64,000 nucleotides of DNA, from positions 9,176,001 through 9,240,000 of the forward strand of contig NZ_LT670819.1 of the NCBI RefSeq assembly GCF_900129855.1, read 5' to 3'. A model generated the notes under the pieces. That model was not told where the DNA came from, did no database searches, and saw only the letters and a program-made list of their open reading frames with translations. This document shows positions 25,447 through 33,269 of this stretch, piece by piece. The position numbers were made by a program, and so were the translations under genes. Every line of letters starts with the position of its first letter. Positions within the stretch are counted from its first letter, which is position 1. This DNA is from Streptomyces sp. 3214.6 (lineage in GTDB: Bacteria; Actinomycetota; Actinomycetes; Streptomycetales; Streptomycetaceae).

Positions 25447-26304
25447 TCAGACGGTGTGCAGAAGAGGGACGATCACGTCGAAGGCGTCGGCGCGGCCCAG
25501 CATCGTGTAGTGGTCGCCGGGCGAGCTGTGCAGCGTCAGGCCGTGCGGGGCGAGCGGCTGCCAGCCGAGGTGCGGGTCGTCCGGAACCAGGCTCCGCTCG
25601 GCCTTGACCAGCACGAGGGGGAGCGGAGCGGGGGCGGCTCGGTGCGGGGCCACCAGACGGTTGTTGCGCAGCAGCCCGTCCACGTAGGTGTCGTAGAGCT
25701 TGCGCAGGCCAGGCAGCGGGGTGTCCGGGAGCAGGGCCCCGGAGGCGATCGCCGTGTCGAGGACGACGGGGAGTCCGTCGTCGACGCCGCAGCCGGTGAG
25801 CCGACCGGGCGGCAGGTCGACGGGGCGGCCCCGCTTCGCGCCCAGATACATGGCGAACCAGCCCAGGAGCAGGTCGGGTTCCAGCGAGTCGTCGGGCTGC
25901 TTGTACTCGTCGGTCGGGGCGATGCTGTCGAGCAGTACCAGGCGTTCGGGGCGTCGGTCGGCGGGCATCGCATGGATCATCGCGAGGGCCAGAGTGCCGC
26001 CGAAGGACCAGCCGGCCAGGGTGTACGGTCCGTCGGTCGGCCCGAGGGCGACGAGCAGCCGGTCGGCGAGGGCCTCCACGGTGGTCGCCGCCCGGCCCCC
26101 GGTCAGCGCGGCTTCCGCGTATTCGGCGACCGCGCTCAGGTCGAGCACGGTCAGCCCGTCGCCCTCCGGGAGCGCGTTCGCGAGGCCGCGGTACACCTGG
26201 GCCGCCAGCGCGCCGGGGTGGACGACGTACACGGTGCGCCGACCGGGCGCGGCGGCCCGGAACGACCGGGCGACCGGCGGCGCTGTCTCACGCGGCGGAC
26301 GCAC
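25447..26304 (-). CDS. Thioesterase (PKS/NRPS type II-like alpha/beta hydrolase)
   Basis: 285 residues of the PF00975 thioesterase family. The nucleophile is Ser100 in GWSFGG, a likely Asp lies in LVLLDSIAP, and a His in SPGDHYTML near the C-terminus completes the triad. A free thioesterase next to a synthase either releases the finished acyl chain by hydrolysis or removes stalled chains. Because neither megasynthase ends in a thioesterase domain, product release is plausible here. The GTG start lies inside the end of the ACP gene (17-bp overlap) behind a GAGGAGAG site, so the two are made together. PUFA loci of marine bacteria normally lack such a gene, relying on other release routes. Confidence 0.88.
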   Translation of the reverse strand: MRPPRETAPPVARSFRAAAPGRRTVYVVHPGALAAQVYRGLANALPEGDGLTVLDLSAVAEYAEAALTGGRAATTVEALADRLLVALGPTDGPYTLAGWSFGGTLALAMIHAMPADRRPERLVLLDSIAPTDEYKQPDDSLEPDLLLGWFAMYLGAKRGRPVDLPPGRLTGCGVDDGLPVVLDTAIASGALLPDTPLPGLRKLYDTYVDGLLRNNRLVAPHRAAPAPLPLVLVKAERSLVPDDPHLGWQPLAPHGLTLHSSPGDHYTMLGRADAFDVIVPLLHTV

Positions 26305-26554
26305 GCTGAGCGCTCTCCTCGGCCAGGTACGCTGCCAGATCCTTGACCGTCGGGTGGTACCACAGCGTCGTCGTGCTCAGCTCGAAACCGAGCCAGCTCT
26401 CCAACTCGCCCGCGAGAATGAGGGCTTCGGTGGAGTCGAGGTCCAGCTCGTCGAAGTAGACCTCGCGCGAGACCTCGGTGGTCGCCACGTCGAGTCGGTG
26501 GGCGATCTTCTCGATCAGCCAGCCCTCGGCTTCCGGTGCGGTGACTGCGGGCAT
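26288..26554 (-). CDS. Free-standing acyl carrier protein
   Basis: 88 residues with the four-helix ACP pattern. The phosphopantetheine site is Ser41 in ELDLDSTEALILAG, where the usual DSL is DST. It is clearly different from the DSIKR ACPs inside PfaA, so it probably has another job, such as loading a starter or accepting the chain for the acyl-CoA dehydrogenases or thioesterase. It is the first gene of the 23-kb operon, with an AGGA site before the ATG at 26554. Its stop is overlapped by the thioesterase start. The best-fitting activator is the phosphopantetheinyl transferase at the far end of the operon. Confidence 0.88.
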   Translation of the reverse strand: MPAVTAPEAEGWLIEKIAHRLDVATTEVSREVYFDELDLDSTEALILAGELESWLGFELSTTTLWYHPTVKDLAAYLAEESAQRASAA

Positions 26555-27081
26555 GATGCGACGTCCTTTCCTTCGGGCACACCTCCGACAGCGATGGCCG
26601 GAGGGCGGATGGATGCTGGTGCAAACGGGGGTGGGTCCGGTGGGCGGCGGCGGACGGCGCGCCAGGGGCGCCTCACCGCTCGCGTGTGCGCTGGGGACCG
26701 CCCGGATCTATCACCGGGACGACGCACACATGGCGTGAAAGCGGGGGGTCGAAAGTCCGGACCAGGCTAAATTTCGGGGATTTGAGCTATGCGCAAACTT
26801 TCCTGGTGAACGCCGTGGGGGTGCGGCGACTAAAACTCGTCAGTAAGCCGTCGATCGTTCGGTCGTGCTCGATGGTGCAGACCTGCGACTCTGCAGGTGT
26901 GGGGAGTGCCTCGGAGTGGCCGCCCGAAGCACGCAGGCCAAGTCTTGCCAGTTTTCGGAATCTTGAACAAGCACTCTTCCGAAGAGTGGAAAGAAATCGA
27001 GGTTTACGGGCGTAGACCCGGTGGGGGACTTGTGAAGGCAATAGGTGAAGCGCGGGTGAAGTGCCGGTCGGCACGGCCGCA
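26555..27081. promoter_or_regulatory. 527-bp regulatory region upstream of the PUFA operon
   Basis: No convincing gene is seen. The right half is much richer in A/T than its surroundings. It holds two small dyads: ACCTGC/GCAGGT (26881-26898) and CACTCTT/AAGAGTG with a 3-nt centre (26972-26988). It must carry the minus-strand promoter of the biosynthetic operon and the end of the AraC transcript. Either dyad could be a regulator site, but neither is assigned. Confidence 0.5.
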
Positions 27082-27966
27082 TTACGCCTGATTTCCCACC
27101 TTTGCCACCCGTCGGAAGGCACCCGGTGTCATCTGGACGCGCCGTGCGAAGAACTTGCCGAAGTTGGTCACTTCGGAAAATCCGAGCTGTCGGGCGATGG
27201 CGCTGATCGGCAGGTCGGAGTGGACGAGCAGATGGCGCGCTTCCAGTGCGACCCGGGCGTCGATGATGTCCTTGGTGGAGGTGCCGGCGACCTCGCGGCA
27301 GGCCCGGGCCAGGGCGCGGGTGCTGCAGTTGAGGGCGGTGGCGTAGTCCTCGACCAGCCGGCTGGAGCGGAAGGAGCGGTCCAGCTCCTGGCGGAAGCGC
27401 AGGAACAGATCGCCGTTGTCGCCGCTGACCGCCAGGCCGGCGTCGTGGCGCCTGCGGCACATCTGGTCGATGTGGAGCAGCACGACGGCCAGCAGATGCT
27501 TCAGCAACTCCTCGCCCAGCCCTTGGTCGGGCAGGTGGAACTCCTCCTGAAGGAGGCTCAGAACCCGCTGCAGGATGCCGAGTTCCTCGTTCTGGAGCTG
27601 CCAGTGCGAGGGACGCAGCACATCGTCGAGCATCTGCATGTGGGCGCCCATCCGCAGTGGGAACGCCGTTTCGAACATGATGACGTCGCCGGTCATGCAC
27701 GCGTCGGGGAGGAGCTGGATCACCTGGTTCGGCCGGGTCCACACCAGCGTCCCGGGCCGGCAGTCGAACTCCGTGGAGTCCACCGTGTAGATGCCCGTGC
27801 CCTGCCTGACCAGCATGATCTGGTGGAACTCGAGCCGGTGCGGCGTGGTCAGCAGTGGGGAGAGCGTGAGCAGTTCGTCCAAGGTCGTCACCGCGATACC
27901 GAGACCGGGTCGGCAGACAGGTCTGTAGGGGACGACGGGGATCGGTAACGATGCGAAATCGACCAT
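27082..27966 (-). CDS. AraC-family transcriptional regulator
   Basis: 294 residues. The N-terminal cupin-like sensor (about 1-130) contains LEFHQIMLVRQGTG and RPGTLVWTRPNQV, typical of AraC ligand pockets. The C-terminal double helix-turn-helix (about 195-290) contains CSTRALARACREVAG and ISAIARQLGFSEVTNFGKFF. It lies upstream of the operon on the same strand, separated by 527 bp with internal dyads, and is the obvious candidate pathway-specific regulator. It is divergent from the IclR gene. The ATG at 27966 is taken as the start. The inducing ligand is unknown; for a lipid pathway a fatty acid would be a reasonable guess only. Confidence 0.87.
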   Translation of the reverse strand: MVDFASLPIPVVPYRPVCRPGLGIAVTTLDELLTLSPLLTTPHRLEFHQIMLVRQGTGIYTVDSTEFDCRPGTLVWTRPNQVIQLLPDACMTGDVIMFETAFPLRMGAHMQMLDDVLRPSHWQLQNEELGILQRVLSLLQEEFHLPDQGLGEELLKHLLAVVLLHIDQMCRRRHDAGLAVSGDNGDLFLRFRQELDRSFRSSRLVEDYATALNCSTRALARACREVAGTSTKDIIDARVALEARHLLVHSDLPISAIARQLGFSEVTNFGKFFARRVQMTPGAFRRVAKVGNQA

Positions 27967-28055
27967 GAGCGTTCCGGAATCGACCTTTCAATGGCCACTT
28001 GAGGGTTCAATGATAGAGGTGGTCGCCCGATGCCAGATCACTCCTGGTGCATGTG

Positions 28056-28075
28056 TGTGCACGTATCTGTGCACG
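28056..28075. promoter_or_regulatory. Paired TGTGCACG motifs upstream of the IclR gene
   Basis: Two copies of TGTGCACG at 28056-28063 and 28068-28075 are spaced 12 bp start to start, each containing the palindrome GTGCAC, with further GTGC/GCAC fragments on either side. They lie 52-71 bp before the IclR start and within the AraC/IclR divergent region. A regulator binding site is inferred from the repetition alone. Confidence 0.45.
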
Positions 28076-28126
28076 CACGTGTCAGCACGCACCCCAGAAC
28101 TGAAGGTTGAAGGGACTCTGATCGGG

Positions 28127-28915
28127 ATGACCACTCCCCACTCCGCCACTCCGGAGCGCTCAGTCGTGGACCGGACGCTCAGCATCCTCGGCGCCTTCGA
28201 CCGGGACAACCGGACCCTGTCGCTCAGCGACCTCAGCCGCCGCTCGGGGCTGCCCGTCGCCACCGTTCACCGCATCGTCAACAAGCTGCACGGCTGGGGC
28301 GCCCTCGAACGGTGCGCCGAGGGCGGATACAGCATCGGCCTGCGCCTTTGGGAGACGGCCGTCCTGGCGCCGCGCTCCTCCTCCTTGGCGGAGACGGCGC
28401 AGCCACACCTCGTCGCGCTGCACGGGCAGACCTCGGCGGCGGCGACGATCGCCATCCGTGACGGCAAGGAGAGCGTGTGCCTGGCGTTCGTCTCCAACGA
28501 CCCGGACGCGCCCTCCGCGTACGGCGCACCGGGCCGCCGGCTGCCGCTGAACGTCACCGCGGCGGGACTGGTCCTGCTCGCCCACGCGGGCAGCGCGGTG
28601 CAGAACGAGGTGTGCTCCGCCCCCTCGCGCACCCCGACGGGCTTCGCCCACGGCACCCAGCAGCTCAAACAGAGCCTGGCCAAGATCCGCCGGGAGGGCT
28701 ACGCCGTCGCCCACAGCACGCTGACCGAGGGCCGCAGCGGCCTCGCGGTCCCGATTCGTGACAGCCGCGGGACGGTGATCGCCACCGTCGGGGTCGTGGG
28801 CCCCGCCGATCTGATCCAGCCGGCGCGCGTGGCGGCCCCCGTGCGCGCCGCCGCCGCGATGATCCAGCGGTGTGTGCGCAGCGAGGGATTACGCATCACG
28901 GAGGTCGGTGCCTGA
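28127..28915 (+). CDS. IclR-family transcriptional regulator
   Basis: 262 residues. The N-terminal winged helix-turn-helix (about 10-70) contains VDRTLSILGAFD and LSRRSGLPVATVHRIVNKL. The C-terminal GAF-like effector domain (about 85-260) contains LNVTAAGLVLLAH and the typical end IRDSRGTVIATVGVVGPADL. The ATG at 28127 was chosen because the family's N-terminus begins here; an upstream in-frame start would add 54 residues of Cys/Thr-rich non-family sequence. The gene is followed by a terminator-like hairpin and then by a permease/hydrolase pair reading the same way, which it may control. IclR proteins usually regulate uptake and degradation of small carbon or nitrogen compounds. Confidence 0.88.
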   Translation: MTTPHSATPERSVVDRTLSILGAFDRDNRTLSLSDLSRRSGLPVATVHRIVNKLHGWGALERCAEGGYSIGLRLWETAVLAPRSSSLAETAQPHLVALHGQTSAAATIAIRDGKESVCLAFVSNDPDAPSAYGAPGRRLPLNVTAAGLVLLAHAGSAVQNEVCSAPSRTPTGFAHGTQQLKQSLAKIRREGYAVAHSTLTEGRSGLAVPIRDSRGTVIATVGVVGPADLIQPARVAAPVRAAAAMIQRCVRSEGLRITEVGA

Positions 28916-28929
28916 GCCGATTCCGGGCG

Positions 28930-28962
28930 GGCCGGGGACTCCACCCCAGGTGGACCCCGGCC
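28930..28962 (+). terminator. Hairpin terminator after the IclR gene
   Basis: GGCCGGGG-AC-TCCACC (28930-28945) pairs with GGTGGA-CCCCGGCC (28949-28962) as a 14-bp stem with a 2-nt bulge and a 3-nt loop. It starts 15 bp after the IclR stop. No T-run is present. Confidence 0.55.
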
Positions 28963-29051
28963 GGCCCCCCCGTGGATCGCGGGGATTCCGACGGGTAGGA
29001 CTGTGACGGACAAGCTCCCGCCACGCACCCACCCGGACAGGCAGGTCGCCG

Positions 29052-30518
29052 ATGACAGACTCCCGAGCCGGCACACCGGCGGACCGACCGCTCCAGGTGG
29101 AGACCCACGGCCTCGACGTCATCCGCGAAACCGAACGCAAGGGAGTCCCCCGCACCCTCTTCTGGCCCTGGTTCGGCGCGAACGTCTCCATTCTCGGCCT
29201 CAGCTACGGGGCATTCGCGCTGGGCTTCGGCATCTCCTTCCAGCAGGCCCTGGCCGCCGGCGTGATCGGCATCGTCTTCTCGTTCCTGCTCTGCGGCTTC
29301 ATCGCGGTCGCCGGCAAACGCGGCTCCGCGCCCACCATGGTCCTTAGCCGCGCCGCCTACGGCGTGCGCGGCAACCGTCTGCCCTCGGCGATCTCCTGGA
29401 TGCTCACCGTCGGCTGGGAGACCGTCCTCGTCGCACTCGCCGCCATGGCCACAGCGACCGTCTTCGACCGCCTCGGCTGGGGCGGCGGCACCGGCACCAA
29501 GATCGTCGCACTGGTCCTGGTCGGCTCCCTCACCGTCGTCGGCGGAGTCATGGGCTTCGACCTGATCATGCGCCTGCAGACCGTGATCACCGTGGTCACG
29601 GGCGTGCTCACCCTCGTCTACGTCGCCCTCGTCGCCGACCACGTCCACTGGAGCACCGTCAGCGCGATCCCCGCAGGATCCGCCCAGGAGTTCATCGGCG
29701 CACTCGTGTTCATGATGACCGGCTTCGGCCTCGGCTGGGTCAACGCCGCCGCCGACTACTCCCGCTACCTGCCGCGCTCCTCCTCCGGCCGGGGCGTGAT
29801 CGGCTGGACCGCCTTCGGCGCCTCCGTGGCCCCGCTGCTCCTGCTGGTCTTCGGCCTGCTGCTGGCCGGCTCCTCCGAGCGGCTCGCCACGGCCGTCGCC
29901 GCCGACCCGATCGGCGCGCTGACGACCATCCTGCCCACCTGGTTCCTCGTCCCGTTCGCCGTGGTCGCCGTCCTCGGGCTGGTCGGCGGCGCCGTCCTCG
30001 ACATCTACTCCTCCGGCCTGGCCCTGCTTTCGGCGGGCCTGCGTGTCCCGCGCCCGGTGGCGGCCCTCCTCGACGGCGTCCTGATGATCGCGGGCTCCGT
30101 CTACATCGTGTTCTTCGCCGACGACTTCCTCGGCCCCTTCATGGGCTTCCTCACCACCCTCGGCGTCCCCATCGCCGCCTGGTGCGGCATCATGCTCGCC
30201 GACCTCGCCCTGCGCCGCCGCGACTACACCGAGGCCGACCTCTACCGCCCCGACGGCCGCTACGGCGACATACCCGCCGTCCCGCTGCTGCTCACCCTGA
30301 CCGCCACCGCCCTCGGCTGGGGCCTGGTCACCAACGCCGCCGCCGACTGGCTGGACTGGCAGGGCTACCTGCTCGGCCCGCTGGGGCTCGGCGGCAGGTC
30401 CGGGGACTGGGCCTACGCCAACCTCGGTGTCCTCGCCGCCCTCGCCCTCGGCTTCCTCGGCACCCTCACCCTGGGCCGCGCCCGCGTCCGCGCACAGGAG
30501 CAGGCGGTGAGCCGATGA
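29052..30518 (+). CDS. NCS1-family permease (cytosine/purine/hydantoin type)
   Basis: 488 residues with about 12 hydrophobic helices. The first helix contains WFGANVSILGLSYGAFALG, a hallmark of nucleobase:cation symporter-1 proteins, followed by GSAPTMVLSRAAYG and later GFGLGWVNAAADYSRYLPR, the conserved Asp-Tyr-Ser-Arg-Tyr stretch. Such proteins import cytosine, purines, hydantoins, allantoin or related heterocycles with H+ or Na+. Its stop overlaps the start of a cysteine hydrolase (ATGA, 30515-30518), implying import followed by hydrolysis of one substrate. The exact substrate cannot be read. The ATG at 29052 has a weak GGCAGG site. Confidence 0.9.
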   Translation: MTDSRAGTPADRPLQVETHGLDVIRETERKGVPRTLFWPWFGANVSILGLSYGAFALGFGISFQQALAAGVIGIVFSFLLCGFIAVAGKRGSAPTMVLSRAAYGVRGNRLPSAISWMLTVGWETVLVALAAMATATVFDRLGWGGGTGTKIVALVLVGSLTVVGGVMGFDLIMRLQTVITVVTGVLTLVYVALVADHVHWSTVSAIPAGSAQEFIGALVFMMTGFGLGWVNAAADYSRYLPRSSSGRGVIGWTAFGASVAPLLLLVFGLLLAGSSERLATAVAADPIGALTTILPTWFLVPFAVVAVLGLVGGAVLDIYSSGLALLSAGLRVPRPVAALLDGVLMIAGSVYIVFFADDFLGPFMGFLTTLGVPIAAWCGIMLADLALRRRDYTEADLYRPDGRYGDIPAVPLLLTLTATALGWGLVTNAAADWLDWQGYLLGPLGLGGRSGDWAYANLGVLAALALGFLGTLTLGRARVRAQEQAVSR

Positions 30519-31093
30519 CCGCCGGCCGACTCGCCGTCATCGACATGCAGCACGTCTTCGCCGACCCCGCGAGCCCCTGGGCGGCCCCCCGCTACGCCGA
30601 GGCGGCGGCAGGCGTACGACGCCTGCTGCCGGCCTTCGGCGACCGCGTCACCTTCACCCGCTTCCTGGCCCCCGCGCAGCCCACCGGCGCCTGGCGTGCC
30701 TACTACGACCGGTGGCCCTTCGCCCGTCGGCCGCCCGACGCCCCGCTGTGGCGGCTGACGGACGAGTTCGCGCCCCTCGCGCACGACGTCCTGGACGCCT
30801 CGACCTTCGGCAAGTGGACGCCCGCGCTCGCCTCCCGGGTCGCACCGACGGGCCGCCTGGTCCTGGCCGGCGTCAGCACCGACTGCTGCGTGCTGTCCAC
30901 GGCGCTCGCCGCCGCCGACGCCGGTGCGGAGGTGCTGGTAGTCGCCGACGCGTGCGCGGGCGCGGACGACGCCTCCCACGCCCAGGCCCTGCACCTCATG
31001 GACCTGTACCGGCCGCTCGTGCGCGTCACGACCGTCGCGGAACTGCTGCGCACCCCGGCGACCCGACTCCTCGGCCCCCACCAGGGGGATTGA
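30515..31093 (+). CDS. Isochorismatase-like cysteine hydrolase (amidase)
   Basis: 192 residues with the full catalytic set of the isochorismatase/nicotinamidase superfamily: Asp10 in AVIDMQ, Lys100 in STFGKW and Cys125 in GVSTDCCV. The family includes nicotinamidase, N-carbamoylsarcosine amidohydrolase and ureidoacrylate amidohydrolase, all hydrolysing C-N bonds. Coupling to an NCS1 permease makes a breakdown product of a nucleobase or hydantoin the likely substrate. The ATG overlaps the permease stop by 4 bp. Confidence 0.85.
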   Translation: MTAGRLAVIDMQHVFADPASPWAAPRYAEAAAGVRRLLPAFGDRVTFTRFLAPAQPTGAWRAYYDRWPFARRPPDAPLWRLTDEFAPLAHDVLDASTFGKWTPALASRVAPTGRLVLAGVSTDCCVLSTALAAADAGAEVLVVADACAGADDASHAQALHLMDLYRPLVRVTTVAELLRTPATRLLGPHQGD

Positions 31094-31147
31094 TCCCCCG
31101 CCCCTCGGGTACGCGAGGTCGGACCGCCGCTACCAGGGGAGCCTGTC

Positions 31148-31546
31148 ATGGAGACACCCGCGCACGACCGCACGAACAACCCCGCCGCGCTGGCGCTCGA
31201 CGCGCTGGCCCGCGACACCGAGGACACGGCGGCACTGGACACGCTCGCGCACTGCGACGTCCTGGTGCCCGTCCCCGACGACGCCACCGACGAGGACGTC
31301 ACCGACCCGACCACGGTCGCCCTGCCCGTGCTGGAACAGACCGGCGGCGCGCCCGTCGTGCCGGTGTTCACCTCCGAACCCGAGATGGCGGACCTACTCC
31401 CGGACGTCGCCCGCTACCGACTGGTGCCGCTCGGCGCGCTCGCCGCGCAGTGGCCCACCGGTGAGCTGTCCCTCGCCATAGACGCCGCCGGCGCCCATCC
31501 GCTGACCCTCACCTCGGAAGGGGTCCGCACCCTGCTCGCCCGCTGA
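31148..31546 (+). CDS. SseB-like protein
   Basis: 132 residues matching the SseB N-terminal domain (PF07179) pattern: an early VLVPVPDD strand, a GGAPVVPVFTSEPEM segment near the middle and an Ala/Leu-rich C-terminal part. These small proteins are common in actinobacteria and have no firm biochemical role; enhanced serine sensitivity was the phenotype behind the name in enterics. It stands 54 bp after the hydrolase and may be independent. Confidence 0.7.
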   Translation: METPAHDRTNNPAALALDALARDTEDTAALDTLAHCDVLVPVPDDATDEDVTDPTTVALPVLEQTGGAPVVPVFTSEPEMADLLPDVARYRLVPLGALAAQWPTGELSLAIDAAGAHPLTLTSEGVRTLLAR

Positions 31547-31640
31547 CCCGTCCCCTCCTCGCCGCCGTCGGCCCGCCCCACAACCGGCGCGGCGGAGGCG
31601 GTGTGCGGGGCGTACCGCCCGCTTGATCGACAATGGCCGC

Positions 31641-32732
31641 ATGATCTGGCTCTCCGGTCTGGCCGGCGTCCTCGTGCTCGCGTTGGTCCTCGGCAGCATC
31701 CTGCGCACCCTCGTCGTACCGCGCGGCCTGTACTCCGTGGTCGTCTACCGGCTGTGGTGGACGCTGCGCCGGCTGCTGCACCTCGCGGCCCTGCGCCGCG
31801 GCTACGAGACCATCGACCAGCTGCAGGCCTGGCTCGCCCCGCTGATGCTGGTCGGCATGCTGACGATCTGGCTCGGCGGCGCCCTGACCGGCTACGGGCT
31901 GGTGCTCTACGCCCTGTCCCCGCTGTCCTGGACCACTGCCTTCCGCGAGGCCGGATCCAGCCTGCTCACCCTCGGCTTCGCCAGCGGCGCCCGTCTGCGG
32001 CTGTCGGCGCTCGACTTCGCCGCCGCGGCCACCGGACCGGTCGTCATCGCCCTGCAGATCGCCTACCTGCCCACCCTGTACGCCGCCTACAACCGCCGCG
32101 AACTCGAGGTCACCCTGCTGCAGTCCCGGGCCGGGGAGCCCGCCTGGGGTCCGGAGATCCTGGCCCGGCAGTGGCTCGTCGACACCGAGATCGCGCTGCC
32201 CGAGCTGTACCGGTCCTGGGAGCGGCTCGCCGCCGACATGGGGGAGAGCCACTCCACCTACCCCGTGCTGCTGGCGTTCCGCTCCCCGCGCCCGTACCGC
32301 AGCTGGCTGGTCGGACTGGTCGCCGTGATGGACGCGGCGGCCATACAGCTGGCGCTGTCACCGCGCAGCGCCCCACCGGAGGCCCGGCTCGTCCTGCGCG
32401 CCGGCTTCACCGCCCTGCGCGACATCGCCCGCGTCCTGCGCTTCCCCTTCGACTCCGACCCCGCCCCGGACGCCCCGATCCGGCTCACCTTCGTCGAGTT
32501 CGAGGCGGCGGTGGCGATGCTGGAGACGACGGGCTTCAGCGCCGAACGCGGCACCGAGGAGGCCTGGCCGCACTTCCAGGGCTGGCGGGTCAACTACGAG
32601 GCGATCGCCTACGAGCTGTGCCGCCGCTGCGACGCCGTTCCCGCCCTGTGGACGGGCCCCCGGGACTTCCCGACGACCCCGATCCCCCCGCGCCGCCCGG
32701 CGGACCGACGACCGGGCGAAAAGAGCGTCTAG
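31641..32732 (+). CDS. Membrane protein resembling a two-pore-helix ion channel
   Basis: 363 residues. Hydrophobic segments lie at about 2-25 and 75-100, a re-entrant-like stretch reads EAGSSLLTLGFASG near residue 105-120, and another helix lies near 130-155. A soluble, mainly helical tail of ~200 residues follows. The TLGFASG stretch recalls the selectivity filter of K+ channels (TVGYGD) but lacks the GYG core, so channel activity is unproven. Start is taken as the ATG at 31641; a TTG six codons upstream (31623) is an alternative. It converges on the MarR gene with only 20 bp between them. Confidence 0.6.
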   Translation: MIWLSGLAGVLVLALVLGSILRTLVVPRGLYSVVVYRLWWTLRRLLHLAALRRGYETIDQLQAWLAPLMLVGMLTIWLGGALTGYGLVLYALSPLSWTTAFREAGSSLLTLGFASGARLRLSALDFAAAATGPVVIALQIAYLPTLYAAYNRRELEVTLLQSRAGEPAWGPEILARQWLVDTEIALPELYRSWERLAADMGESHSTYPVLLAFRSPRPYRSWLVGLVAVMDAAAIQLALSPRSAPPEARLVLRAGFTALRDIARVLRFPFDSDPAPDAPIRLTFVEFEAAVAMLETTGFSAERGTEEAWPHFQGWRVNYEAIAYELCRRCDAVPALWTGPRDFPTTPIPPRRPADRRPGEKSV

Positions 32733-32752
32733 CGGACAGGTGCGCCTCGGCC

Positions 32753-33157
32753 CTAGCCCTGTTCCGGGGCGGCGCCCAGCATCCGGTCGAGCACTGCCCG
32801 CTGCAGCGGCAGCACCTCGGTGTGCAGGTTGCGGCCCTTGCGGGTGAGGGCGACATACACGCCGCGCCGGTCCTCCACACAGACGGAACGCTCCACCAGG
32901 CCTTCCTTCTCCAGCCGGCCGATGAGGCGGGACAGTGCGCTCTGGCTGAGATGCACCCGGCCGACGAGGTTCTGCACCCGACACTGGTCGCCCTCGCGGG
33001 GCGCCTCCAAGGCGAGGACGTCGAGCACTTCGAAGTCGCTCGCACCGAGGCCGTGCGGATGCAGCGCGCGGTCGATCTCGCACATGGTGCGCGCGTGCAC
33101 CGACAGGATGTCCCGCCATCGTTCCTCGAGGCCCGCCCCGGCCGTCTTCACTGCCAT
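32753..33157 (-). CDS. MarR-family transcriptional regulator
   Basis: 134 residues: an N-terminal dimerisation helix, a winged helix-turn-helix (about 55-105) with LVGRVHLSQSALSRLIGRLEKEGLV and the wing VEDRRGVYVALTRKG, then a C-terminal helix. MarR proteins usually repress their own or a neighbouring gene and release DNA on binding small phenolic or oxidant ligands. The upstream region on the same strand contains a good promoter with duplicated TTGCAC boxes. The neighbouring VOC protein gene is not divergent, so the target is unclear. Confidence 0.87.
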   Translation of the reverse strand: MAVKTAGAGLEERWRDILSVHARTMCEIDRALHPHGLGASDFEVLDVLALEAPREGDQCRVQNLVGRVHLSQSALSRLIGRLEKEGLVERSVCVEDRRGVYVALTRKGRNLHTEVLPLQRAVLDRMLGAAPEQG

Positions 33158-33186
33158 ACCCGCACGGTAACACCGTTTCGCGCATT

Positions 33187-33215
33187 CATTTACAGTGCAA
33201 CTAGTGCGGGTGCAA
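33187..33215 (-). promoter_or_regulatory. Candidate promoter of the MarR gene
   Basis: On the minus strand TTGCAC (33215-33210), a 17-bp spacer and TAAATG (33192-33187) resemble a vegetative promoter. A second TTGCAC lies inside the spacer, 15 bp from the first, and could be an operator half-site. Confidence 0.45.
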
Positions 33216-33269
33216 GCAGATTTTCCGAGGGGCCCGGCGAGGGACCCTCGCGGAGGTACCGCGCCGGGC

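Noticed and set aside
18598..26346. Very long open frame (over 2500 codons) on the plus strand opposite pfaA and its neighbours
   Set aside because: It is the mirror of the GC-biased codon pattern of pfaA; composition is Gly/Arg/His/Gln-rich with no domain, while the minus strand shows intact KS, AT, ACP, KR and DH motifs.
27965..28126. 54-residue N-terminal extension of the IclR protein
   Set aside because: The added sequence is Cys/Thr-rich, runs through the divergent promoter motifs and does not match the family, which begins near the ATG at 28127.
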